A stretch of DNA of 64,000 bases from Chloropicon primus (taxonomy: Eukaryota; Chlorophyta; Chloropicophyceae; Chloropicales; Chloropicaceae). Below are positions 28,358 to 37,273 of this stretch, piece by piece. The translations under genes were made by a program, and so were the position numbers. The DNA is taken from assembly GCA_023205875.1 (NCBI GenBank), contig CP060765.1, positions 248,001 through 312,000 on the forward strand, in the 5' to 3' direction. Within the stretch, counting starts at the first letter, position 1. Each line of letters starts with the position of its first letter. Under the pieces are notes generated by a model. It ran no database searches, was not told the origin of the DNA, and worked only from the letters and a program-made list of their open reading frames with translations.

Positions 28358-30565
28358 GGCTCGAAACAAATCCGGGTTGTAAGGGCTATCTGAAGACGAC
28401 ACGACGACTGGTCTTGGTTGTGTGTTGTCAATGAATTGACAACACACGAATCAATCTCGAACAAAAAAAAATGAGAATCCCTTCTCTCTATCGAAAAGAT
28501 CCCTCTCCTTCTCAACCAAAGGAGGACACTGCTGCACGACACCGCAAGACGATGTGGATGGCAATGGCTTGGCTTAGCACAAAAAAAAAGCAAGCAAGCA
28601 AGCCAACACAGTCTTCTTCCCTCTTCCCTCTTCCCTCTTCCCTCTGTGTTGGATGGATGGATTCCTCTCTCTGTTGATGGCGATGACGAACGACAGGAAG
28701 AAGGGACAACGGAGCGTCAGCACAAAGTCAACTCTTCCTTCCTCTCAGGCAACACAGTCAGACGGCATGACGTATCCACCTTATCACCGCAGTGGACACC
28801 ACACCAAGCCAAGAGAGAGCGAGAAAGATGATGATAAAGAAAAAGAGGAAGAGGAAGAAGAGGAAGAAGAGGAAGAGAAGAAGACGCTCCTTCTTTTTCC
28901 TCGACTTACTTTCGTGTTCCGTTGCTCCTCCAAAGGCTACCTAGGAGGCCTCGTTGTCGGCAAAAAGAAAGTGCGGGTTCAGTTTGTAACCGCTCCGTGT
29001 CCTGCTCAAAGGGAGGGGGTGAAGGTGGGACCTCGCTCGTGTCGCTTCCTTCAGACTCGTGCTCCTTCTGGAGAAGGAGGTCTTGGTTTTTTGACACAGG
29101 CAGAAGAAGAAGAGCAGCAGAAGAAGAAAGAGGAAGAGAAGAGGAAGAGGAAGAGAAGAGGGAGAGGAAAAGGGAGAGGAAGAGGGAGAGGAGAGGAACC
29201 TTTCCCTCTTTATTGTTTTCGTCTTACTATTGTTGCCTTACGATTACGCATCACGTCTGCTGGTCCTAAAACCCTCGGCACAAGGTGTTTGTAGTAATTG
29301 TTATGCTAATCAGGAGGTGGAGTTAGGTCAGAGGAAGAGGCAAGAGCGACAAGGACAACAACACAACAAACCCGTGCAAGGGTTTTGAAGAACAAGAACA
29401 AGGGTTCGTCAACCCCTTGGATGAAGCAAGAATAACATAACACACGACGGAGAAGAGACAACCCTTCCCCTTGATGAGAGTTGTACATTAGTTGGTCTTT
29501 TTTTTTTCATAGAGCAAGACGACCATAAGAACAAGAACAAGGGTTTCATGTTTCATGCTCATGCTCGTCAGTATGAACCCTTCTGGGAGTCAAGACCTTC
29601 CCTCTTCTTCTTCTTCCTCCTGCTCGGGAGGGAGGGAGGGAGGGAGTCCGAGTTACAAAAAGAATGGAGGGATGGAGTGGAGCAAGAATAACATAACATA
29701 ACACGAGAAGAGTCTCTTTTAGGTTGTGATTAGTTTAGGTTTCACTACTACTTCCTCGTCGCTTTTCTCGCCCTTGCTTGAGGAAGGGACGACGATGTCT
29801 CTTCGGAGGTCGCAAGGCGCTCGAGCTTCAGCATGGCGGATCTTGTTGAGCGCTTTGGCTTCCTCCCCGGCAAAATTGACACCAAGGTGGTTTTAAACTA
29901 GTTCAATTTTGAAAAACAAGGTTCATCTTTTGTCATGTGATCCAAGGCCGACCCCATTCTCCTAATCAACTCCAGGAGGAACCACCCGAGGTACGCTCGC
30001 TCCTCTCCTCTTCCCCTTCCTCCTCCCTCTCCAGCAAGCAAGCATGCAAGAGAAAGAGAGAGAGAGAAAGAGAGAGAGAGAAAGAAATAGAGAGACAGGA
30101 GAAGAGAACAAGAGCCTTCTGTAAATGTCATCCTATAATGGCACCTCCTCCTCCTCCTCCTCCTCCTCCTCCTCCTCCTCCTCTTCCTCCTCTTCCTCTT
30201 CCTCTTCCTTTCCTCGCTTGAGAAAGTGTAAATTCATTCACACCAGAAAAGCGCGCGACGAGAGAGAGAGAGAGGGAGAGAGGGAGAGAGAGCTGAAGGC
30301 CTCCGTGTTCCTCGTTCCTGGTCCTCTCTCGTGCAGACGGCGACATCCTTGGTGACGACCAACCACCGTGACCACACTCGACGCCTCCTTCCCATTCTCA
30401 CGCCAGGTTGCCTCACACGCAAACGAAGACTTGGTCTGAGTCCCCAGGTTGTAACGGACGGAGTTGAGGTCGTGCCGTCCTCGTCCTCGTGTCTTCCCAT
30501 CTTGTCTCGTCTTGTCTCGTCTGGTCTGGTCGAGGAGAAGTCGCCGGCTGTTTCTTCTCTCCGTC
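28358..30565. other. Long noncoding divergent gap with purine/pyrimidine tracts
   Basis: No credible protein gene is seen. A stretch at about 28830-28885 and another at 29098-29200 are almost purely A/G on the plus strand. GA runs occur at 30052-30090 and 30259-30290, and a (CTC)n run at 30144-30200. The block AGCAAGAATAACATAACA occurs at about 29425 and 29681, and AAGAACAAGAACAAGGGTT at about 29388 and 29536, suggesting old duplications. A weak element-like GATCTTTTCG lies about 130 bp upstream of the HMG gene on its strand. Confidence 0.5.
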
Positions 30566-31241
30566 ATGTCTTCGTCGACGCTGGACGAGAGGTGGTTGGG
30601 AGCCGAAGGCATGCTGTTCCCGGGGGGGACACCGCTGCCGGAGAAGGAAGCCACTCCGAGCAGGGTCAGGGGGTCGTCATCGAGTCCCTCCACGAGCGGT
30701 CTGGTCCACGAGTGCCGCGGTGGAGGCTCTGGCTCGGTCGGCCCAAATTCGCTGGCGTGCATGCCACTCGTCGAGTTCCAGGTGAGAAAGGATGACAGAC
30801 GCGCTCGCTCCCGTGCGGTGCCGTGCGCTTGTGTGCTGCCAATGGTGGCTGGACTGACAAAAGCAACCTGACACCCTCTTCCAGGGCATCTGCCTCGCCT
30901 TGGTGGTCTTCTCGTGGCTGGTCATGTCGATGAAAGGGGAAAGGGGATCGAGGGGGCTCGCGGGAACCCTGAAAAGGATTTGCACGGCGGCGTTAGAACC
31001 CCTGCTTCGGCTGTGGGGCTGCGCGTGCTTCCTGCCGAAGCAGGCTTTTCAGCAGAGGTACTGGTCCAGGCGCAAGTACTTGGCCCTGGGGAGGCTGGAA
31101 AAGTTCAGATCAGACGACCAAGCAGTCGCCTCGAAAATGAAGGAATCCGACAGGTGCCTCGAAGGCGCCGAGGCAGCTCCGACGTCACCCATCGTGGTGA
31201 CGTCGGACAACCGAGAGCTGGAGCGCCGCGTGCCGGCATGA
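30566..31241 (+). CDS. Small single-pass membrane protein of unknown function, two exons
   Basis: Exons are 30566-30781 and 30885-31241, giving 190 residues. The intron (30782-30884, 103 bp) has donor GTGAGA and acceptor TCTTCCAG and joins codons cleanly. The junction creates one hydrophobic segment, VEFQ then GICLALVVFSWLVMSM, at about residues 69-88. That continuity is good support for the splice. The N-terminal 65 residues are Ser/Gly/Pro-rich with no signal peptide. The C-terminal side is basic (RYWSRRKYLALGRLEKFRSD) and probably cytosolic. I do not recognise the family. It is convergent with the CDPK gene, only 62 bp between stops. Confidence 0.6.
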
Positions 31242-31303
31242 AGCTCTTCTTCTTCTTTTCTGTTGTGTATTACACGAAAATCAGGGTGCCGGTCATTGCG
31301 TGC

Positions 31304-32791
31304 TTAGCCCGTGTCCATTCTGTCCATACCAGGAGCGCTGCTGTTGTCAGAGCTCAATTTCCTGATCAAGTGAGAAAACTCGTCAAAGTCGATGTAGCCA
31401 TCGCCGTTCTCGTCGTACTTTCCCACAATCCCTTCTATGCCCTCCGGATCCTGCCCCATGGCCTCGAGCTCCCGCCTCAGCTCCGCCAGGTCAATGTAGC
31501 CGTTCCCATCGTGGTCGATCTTACTGAACGCTAACTTTATTCTGTGGTCCCAGCCGATGCTGTCCCTCTTTTTCCTCTGCCTTATCCGCAAGGCAGCTGT
31601 GGTGAACTCCAAGTAATCAATCTCCCCGTCTCCGTTGTAGTCCATCCCTTTCAGCATGTCCTGCGCCTCCTTCCTGGACAACGCGCTCGAGTCCGAATTG
31701 GACCCAAAAGGCCCCGAAGCTTTGCTCATGGCCTCCATGAGCTCCTCCATCGATATCGTCCCCGTGTTGTCCCTGTCCATCAGCATGAACTGCTGCCTGA
31801 TGTCTCGGATGTCCTCATCGCTGTAGGTCAAGGCGAGGTTACGCAGGACGACCTTGGTCACCTTGCTGTAGTCCCTGAACTCCTTCATCTTGCTGAGGAG
31901 GGCGATGTCAAGAGGCACGTCTGGCGCGCAGCCATCGACCATCACCCAAGGGTGAGCCAGAGCCTGCGCCGGTGTGAACCTTACCTTGGGGTCCGGGTTC
32001 AGCAGGCAAAGGATCAGGTCCTTGGCCTCGTCAGAGATTTGACTCCATACTGGCGACTGAAAGTGTTTCGCCAGATGCTTCTGGGAGTTGAGTATCATCT
32101 TGAAAATTTTGGTGTTCGCCCTGCCGAAGAACGGAGGCTTGCCGCAGAGAAGGATGAACATGATTACCCCCGCGCTCCACACATCGCTCTGAGACCCGTA
32201 CTTCTTGTGAAGCACCTCCGGAGCTAGGTAGAAAGGGGTGCCGCAAAGGCTGCTGAAGACCTGCCGGTCCGTGTAAAACGTGGACAGTCCAAAGTCAACA
32301 ATCTTCAGTTCGGAGTCTTCCTGCTCATCTGCAAAGAGAAAGTTCTCCGGCTTCAGGTCCCTGTGGATCACGCCCTTCATGTGGCAGGCACCGATGACTT
32401 CGAGCATCTCTCGGACCAACTTTGCCGCATCCTTCTCCGTGTACCTCGTCTTGTTAATGATTCTGTAAAACAGTTCTCCGCCGTGGCACAGCTCCAGAAC
32501 AATCATAAAGTAGCTTGGGTCATCGAAGAAGTCCTTGAGCTGAACCACGTGGTTCACCCCCTTGAGGCACTTCAAGATCTTGGTCTCGCGGTAAACGCTC
32601 TCTATGTCCTCCTGGCTCAAGCTATCTGTCTTCTTGATCGTTTTCACGGCATAGGCCTTGCTCGGGTCGCTCTTGAGAAAGCACTTGTACACGAGTCCAA
32701 AGCTACCACTTCCCAAGTGAGGCCCCAAGACGTAGTGTTCCACGAAGGAGCCACTGCTCTTCAATTCCTCGACGTTCAAGGCGTCCCCCAT
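31304..32791 (-). CDS. Calcium-dependent protein kinase (CDPK)
   Basis: The protein has 495 residues and no introns. The Ser/Thr kinase domain (about 21-285) has the P-loop LGSGSFGLVYKC, Lys in YAVKTIKK, catalytic loop VIHRDLKPENFLF, activation segment IVDFGLSTFY and GTPFYLAPEVL. An autoinhibitory junction follows, then four EF-hands with loops starting DRDNTGTISMEE, DYNGDGEIDYLE, DHDGNGYIDLAE and DENGDGYIDFDE. All four loops keep the calcium-binding acidic positions. CDPKs are found in plants, green algae and alveolates. Residue 2 is Gly, but the following residues are a weak myristoylation context and no Cys is nearby, so membrane anchoring is doubtful. A promoter element lies about 232 bp upstream, back-to-back with that of the TMX-like gene. 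Confidence 0.95.
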   Translation of the reverse strand: MGDALNVEELKSSGSFVEHYVLGPHLGSGSFGLVYKCFLKSDPSKAYAVKTIKKTDSLSQEDIESVYRETKILKCLKGVNHVVQLKDFFDDPSYFMIVLELCHGGELFYRIINKTRYTEKDAAKLVREMLEVIGACHMKGVIHRDLKPENFLFADEQEDSELKIVDFGLSTFYTDRQVFSSLCGTPFYLAPEVLHKKYGSQSDVWSAGVIMFILLCGKPPFFGRANTKIFKMILNSQKHLAKHFQSPVWSQISDEAKDLILCLLNPDPKVRFTPAQALAHPWVMVDGCAPDVPLDIALLSKMKEFRDYSKVTKVVLRNLALTYSDEDIRDIRQQFMLMDRDNTGTISMEELMEAMSKASGPFGSNSDSSALSRKEAQDMLKGMDYNGDGEIDYLEFTTAALRIRQRKKRDSIGWDHRIKLAFSKIDHDGNGYIDLAELRRELEAMGQDPEGIEGIVGKYDENGDGYIDFDEFSHLIRKLSSDNSSAPGMDRMDTG

Positions 32792-33022
32792 GCCCTCTCC
32801 CTTCCTCTCTCTGCCCCCTCTCCCTTCTCCCTTCTGTCCTCCAGCACCGAGTGCGCCCCCGTCCCTTCAAAGAGAACCTCCTGAAAACCTTCCGTTACGA
32901 AGCGCTGCAAGGAATGCGATAGGTCTGCCACGCCGTCACCATGTCCTTCCCCTCTTCACAGTTCTGTGACCCTGGCCAAGCAAAGGATGCAAAGTTTTTG
33001 TTCCAAACAAACGACTGGAAGG

Positions 33023-33064
33023 GCCAAACACCGTCAAGTCGGGTACCTTTCGAAAGACAATCGA
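33023..33064 (-). promoter_or_regulatory. Shared promoter element, copy 10 (reads leftward)
   Basis: On the minus strand it reads GTCTTTCGA, 12 bases, then TTGACGGTGTTTGGC, about 232 bp upstream of the CDPK start. The remainder of 32792-33420 shows nothing recognisable apart from the copy at 33313. Confidence 0.65.
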
Positions 33065-33312
33065 ACGAGGGATCCAAAGATCCCAGCTTTGTGGCGGTGC
33101 GCTCCCTCCCCTTCCTTCCCTTGGAGCTTCTTTGCAAGCAAGTGGTTCTCTGACCTTGGTCTCAAGAGCTCAAAAACTGAGAGATTGAAAAAATCAATTC
33201 CCTCAAAAGAGGAGAGAGGTCTCGAGGCCCTCGACGCTAGAGCAAGCTTTCGAGGAGGAGGAGGGACGAAGGGCGAGGCTGGAGCGAGGGATCGAGGGTA
33301 CTAGACGAAAGT

Positions 33313-33357
33313 ACGTCTCACGGTCTTTCCGTCGACGGGTCGCTTGCCCGTTTTGCG
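33313..33357 (+). promoter_or_regulatory. Shared promoter element, copy 11 (reads rightward)
   Basis: It reads ACGTCTCACG then GTCTTTCCG, 12 bases, then TTGCCCGTTTTGCG, followed by GGTGAAGGGATTGAG. It ends 64 bp upstream of the start at 33421. Confidence 0.75.
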
Positions 33358-33420
33358 TTCCAGGGGACCGGTGAAGGGATTGAGAAGGTCGGGGACGAGG
33401 GAGAGCGAGAGGGGGAAGGG

Positions 33421-34152
33421 ATGAGGTCTTCGAGGTTGACGGGAGGTCTTCGGCGGGACGCGGAGCTCTTCGTCCTCCTGTTGGCGTTGTTCCTGTGCTG
33501 CGCGAGTCACATGCCGCTTTGCGAAGGCGCTGCGGAAGGGAAGCTGACGAAGAACGCGGGAGAAGTGGTCGAAATCACGGACAGCAACTACGATAATCTC
33601 ATCCATGATGGTCCTTGGATGGTTGTCGTGAGTGCGTCCTGGTGCCCCCATTGTAAGCAGCTCGAGCCGACGTGGGTCAAGCTCGCGGAAAAGCTGCGTG
33701 GCAAGGTCAGAGTCGGCAAAATAGACGGGCCAGAGAACAAAATATTGTCGAAGCGGCTGCACGTTGTGGGTTATCCCACGATCTTCCACGTCGACCGGAA
33801 GGGGTTGATAAGGGATTATGGGGACCAGGCCAGGGATCTTGAGAAGCTCTACCAGTTCGCTGTCTCTGGGTACAAGCAGTACGAGCCTTTGCCCTGGTAT
33901 CACACACCGCACTCTCTTTTTGGCCAGATATGCAAACAGATTTTGGAGCTGCCTCGGGACTTGCAAGAGATGTATTCCTTCCTTCACATCGACCTCGGCT
34001 TGAGCGACGTCTTCATCATCTTCTCTGGCATTGTCCTGCCTTTGATCGGTGGGGTCTTCGTCATAGGAGCGATGGACTTGTTCTTCGTGAGGTTTCACTG
34101 CAGGTCTCTCGGCACCCTGGTTCCCGCTCAACCAAACAACAGGGTACAGTGA
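33421..34152 (+). CDS. Thioredoxin-related transmembrane protein (TMX-like PDI)
   Basis: The protein has 243 residues and no introns. An N-terminal signal sequence with core LFVLLLALFLCCAS is cleaved probably near residue 38. The thioredoxin domain (about 40-145) has the active site SASWCPHCKQLEPTW near residue 73 and the cis-Pro in VVGYPTIFHVD. A single membrane span, about 198-222, has the core VFIIFSGIVLPLIGGVFVIG, followed by a short tail. Signal, one thioredoxin domain and one span match the TMX1/TMX4 architecture of the ER membrane. The CPHC site suggests a reductase or oxidase of client disulfides. No KDEL is needed given the span. It is convergent with the histidine phosphatase gene. 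Confidence 0.85.
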   Translation: MRSSRLTGGLRRDAELFVLLLALFLCCASHMPLCEGAAEGKLTKNAGEVVEITDSNYDNLIHDGPWMVVVSASWCPHCKQLEPTWVKLAEKLRGKVRVGKIDGPENKILSKRLHVVGYPTIFHVDRKGLIRDYGDQARDLEKLYQFAVSGYKQYEPLPWYHTPHSLFGQICKQILELPRDLQEMYSFLHIDLGLSDVFIIFSGIVLPLIGGVFVIGAMDLFFVRFHCRSLGTLVPAQPNNRVQ

Positions 34153-34317
34153 GAGAGAGAGAGAGAGAAAAACCTTGCTGGCTCAGCGGCCCAGGCGGAC
34201 GTTGAGAGAAAAGGGGAACGCTCGAGCGTTTGCCTGCTGTGATTTTAATACCCCGATGTAATATAAGTGAAATAGCATAAACAATAACATAATACAACGG
34301 ACGCCTGTCTCGCAGCT

Positions 34318-35204
34318 TCATCCAGTCTCCCCAACCCCTCCGAAGGCTCTGTTATCGAACTCGACCCCAGCAGCCGTAAGGTGGTCGCACAGGGCAAAGG
34401 TGCCGATCTCCCACTTGTCGCTCCCATGCGCTTTGAAGATTGTGCTCAGGCTCGTGTTTGGGATCTTCCCAGGGAACTTGATCCCAGTAATGAGTCTGTG
34501 AATCGAGTTGAGTATCCCCCCGTGCGTTACCACGACGACTTTCCTTCCTCCGAAGTCTTTCTCGATATCATCGAGCGCACTTTGCAGCCTGCTTTGAACG
34601 GAAAGCTGAAGAAGGAAGGCGCGAAGGGGCGACGAGAACGGTCAGACGATGGTGACGACGAGGTTGACGACGGCGACAACATCACCCTGCCTCGCGAGGC
34701 AGGGAAAGAGAAACTCACCTTATCCTCCGATCCCGGGACGACTCTCCCTTTCCTCCACTTGTCAAAGGCATCGGGGACCTTCTTCCTCGCTTCCTGTAAC
34801 GTCAGACCTTCCATAACACCGAGGCACTTCTCTCTGAACTCTTTCTTAAGCTGAAGCTTCACTCCCAACCGCTTTGCTATCTCCTCCGCGGTTGCCGAAG
34901 CCCTCACCAAGTCAGAAGAATAAATCACCTAGAACAATCGTAAACGTGTCAGGATCGAAGAAGCTCTCTTGATCACACCCCTGCCTCCCTGCCTTGTCCG
35001 CCTCACCTCGACTCTCCCACTCCCACTCCCACTCTGCTGCACACTCTGCTGCACCTTGGCCAGGTGCAAAGCAACGTTCTCCGCCTGTTCCCGTCCCCTG
35101 CCGTTCAAAGGGGGATCATTCTGCCCTTGAAGCCGCCCCTCCGCATTCCAATCTGTCTCCCCATGCCTCACCAACACAACCTCTGTCCCCATCCCTCCCA
35201 TCAT
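34318..35204 (-). CDS. Histidine phosphatase (phosphoglycerate mutase-like), three exons
   Basis: Exons are 35204-35007, 34928-34719 and 34605-34318, giving 231 residues. Introns are 34929-35006 (78 bp, GTGAGG to TTCTAG) and 34606-34718 (113 bp, GTGAGT to TTCTTCAG), both phase 0. The frame extends upstream to a TTG, so the ATG at 35204 was chosen. The catalytic signature is EVVLVRHGETDW near residue 13. Exon 2 gives YSSDLVRASATAEEIAKRLG and the conserved glutamate region. Exon 3 starts LSVQSRLQSALDDIEKDFGG and supplies the second catalytic His in VVVVTHGGIL. Spliced exons join conserved blocks in the usual family order. Substrate cannot be inferred; broad-specificity phosphatases of the GpmB/cobC type are closest. 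Confidence 0.85.
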
Positions 35205-35536
35205 TCCCAACCTCCACTGGATGCTTCCAGCTTCGTTTTCCACGCCTTCGATTCTCGTTCCAGTGGAAGACAAACCAAGCCAAGCATCAATCGAAACGTC
35301 GTGAGGCGGAGAGCCTTCGATCGCCGACGCCTTTCACCGCGTCCCTTGCGCCGTCCTCCTCGTCCTCCTCGTCGTCGTCCTCGTCGTCCTCGTCGTCGTC
35401 GTCGTCGTCGTCGTCGTTTACTTTTGTGAAACCAACCGGAGGCGAAGAGAGGTGAGCCGGAGTTCTCTTTTTTTTTCTCGACGGTACGAGAAAGGTCGCT
35501 GCTGAGACGGAAGGAGAGGAAAGAGGTTCGATTCCT

Positions 35537-35575
35537 CGTCTCCCCATCTTTCCAAAGACACCTCGCTTGACGGGA
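35537..35575 (+). promoter_or_regulatory. Shared promoter element, copy 12 (reads rightward)
   Basis: It reads CGTCTCCCC then ATCTTTCCA, 12 bases, then TTGACGGGATGAGCG, ending 59 bp upstream of the ATG at 35634. A CT run at 35600-35630 separates it from the start. No clear copy faces the divergent histidine phosphatase gene. Confidence 0.75.
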
Positions 35576-35601
35576 TGAGCGACTAAAGGACGATGTTTCT
35601 T

Positions 35602-35633
<32 letters not shown>

Positions 35634-37201
35634 ATGAAGTGCATTGCATTGCGTTTGAAGACGATTGAGGAAGGAGAGGTCGGCACGACGACGACGACGA
35701 CAACGACGACGACGACGAGGGCAGCGTTCTGCATCACTCGGCGGTCGCTTACGCTTACGCGCGTGGCTTCTGCAAGACTCAGGAGGAGGTATCCAGGAAG
35801 AGGTTTAGGAGGTGCCAAGGTTGAACTGTTGGACAGGAGGTTTGTGGGTTCGATGGCGAGTACAGGCTTGGGATTCTCATCTTGCTTCGATTCGGGAAAC
35901 GGGACGCTTCAGAATGTGGAAGAAGCGGACGGCAAGACGGTTATGAAGGTTCTTATCAAGGACGACCCCTACACTGAGGTGGACGGCCGTGCACATAAAA
36001 TGGTGAGTTGGAGGGGCTCTGGGATCAATGGGGTAGTGCCCTTGCCCCTGTCATGCGTCCGTTTGTTCGCTCACTCGCTCAATTCTTCTCCATTTTGCCT
36101 CCGCAGTGGTTCCACTTCAAGGTATCGAACTTGCAAACGTTGAAGGGAAAGCCCCTGACGGTGGTATTGACCAACGCTGGGGACTGCTCGTACCCAGGGG
36201 GCTGGGGAGGAGAGGCCTTGAAGGGGACACCCGAGGGAGCGGCGCCTTACAGGGCTTGCTTCTCCGTGGATCGCACCAACTGGTTGCGCTTGGACGACAC
36301 GAAGTACGTGGACGGCGCGCTTCACATGACGTTAGACGCGAAGGCTCAGACTGCTCTTGGGAGTCAGAATTCTGTTTACTTCGCTTACTTTGCGCCTTAC
36401 TCCCAGGAGCTCCATATGGAGACGATGGCAGGCCTCGTCGCTCAGTCGCCGAAGACGGAAATCAAAACTATTGGGCAAACGCTTGATGGTGCGGACATGG
36501 AAGTGGTCGTGGTGAAGAACCCAGAAGGTGTCGTGGAGAACCCAAAATCGTTGTGGTTCATCGCCAGGCAGCACCCAGGAGAGTCCATGGCGTCGTGGTG
36601 GATGGAGGGCTTCCTTCGCAGGCTTTTGGACCCCGCGGATCCGGTCGCAAACGCCCTTCTTTCCAAGGCCGTGGTTTACGTTGTGCCAATGATGAATCCA
36701 GACGGAGCGAAGAGAGGGTACTTGAGGACGAATGCAGCTGGAGCCAACCTCAACAGGGAGTGGGCAAACCCAAAGGAGGACTACTCTCCCGAGGTTTTCT
36801 GGGTGCTGAAAGAGATGCACAAAACTGGTCTTGACCTCGCTTTGGATGTTCACGGGGACGAGGCCCTGCCATTCAACTTCATCTCGGGTGGCGAAGGATG
36901 CCCCCGCTGGTCAGACCGACTAGCGTCCTTGCAGAAGGAGTTCTGCGAAGCGTACCAGGACGCAAACCCTGACTTCCAGTTGGTTCACGGGTACCCGATC
37001 GACGAGAAGGGGACGGCTAACCTCGCCATTTGCTCAAATGCTCTCTTGGAGGCCTTTGATGCCCCAGTGATGACCTTGGAGATGCCCTTCAAGGACAATG
37101 CGAATGCCCCTGACAAAGCCATGGGTTGGAGCACGGACCGCTGCAAGAAGCTTGGCGAGTCCTCTCTTGATGCCACCCTGAAGGTCGTCGAAAAGCTTTG
37201 A
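35634..37201 (+). CDS. M14 zinc carboxypeptidase (cytosolic carboxypeptidase-like), two exons
   Basis: Exons are 35634-36002 and 36107-37201, giving 487 residues. The intron (104 bp) has donor GTGAGT and acceptor CTCCGCAG. Zinc ligands are the His and Glu in ARQHPGESMASWWMEG and the His in LDLALDVHGDEALPFN. Other landmarks are VPMMNPDGAKRGYLR, GANLNREWANP and the catalytic Glu in VMTLEMPFKD. An N-terminal beta-domain includes WFHFKVSNL, as in the CCP/AGBL group. The family includes tubulin deglutamylases, but this short form also resembles the bacterial-type M14D enzymes, so substrate is open. The N-terminal 73 residues contain an 11-Thr run from repeated ACG/ACA codons and many Arg. They may be a targeting peptide, or translation may start at the ATG at 35853. 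Confidence 0.85.
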
Positions 37202-37273
37202 TGACGTCGTTGCCCCCTAAAAGAAGTATATGAATAAAGAATAGTTCGTTCGCTTACTGAAGCCCTGCTACTA

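Noticed and set aside
28653-29294. Open frame with a long Glu run in the purine-rich gap
   Set aside because: It is made mostly of GAA/GAG low-complexity sequence, with no folded segment and no supporting promoter element.
35522-35552. GAGGTTCGATTCCTC as a tRNA T-arm
   Set aside because: No D-arm, anticodon stem or matching acceptor strand is found upstream; the site overlaps the promoter element region.
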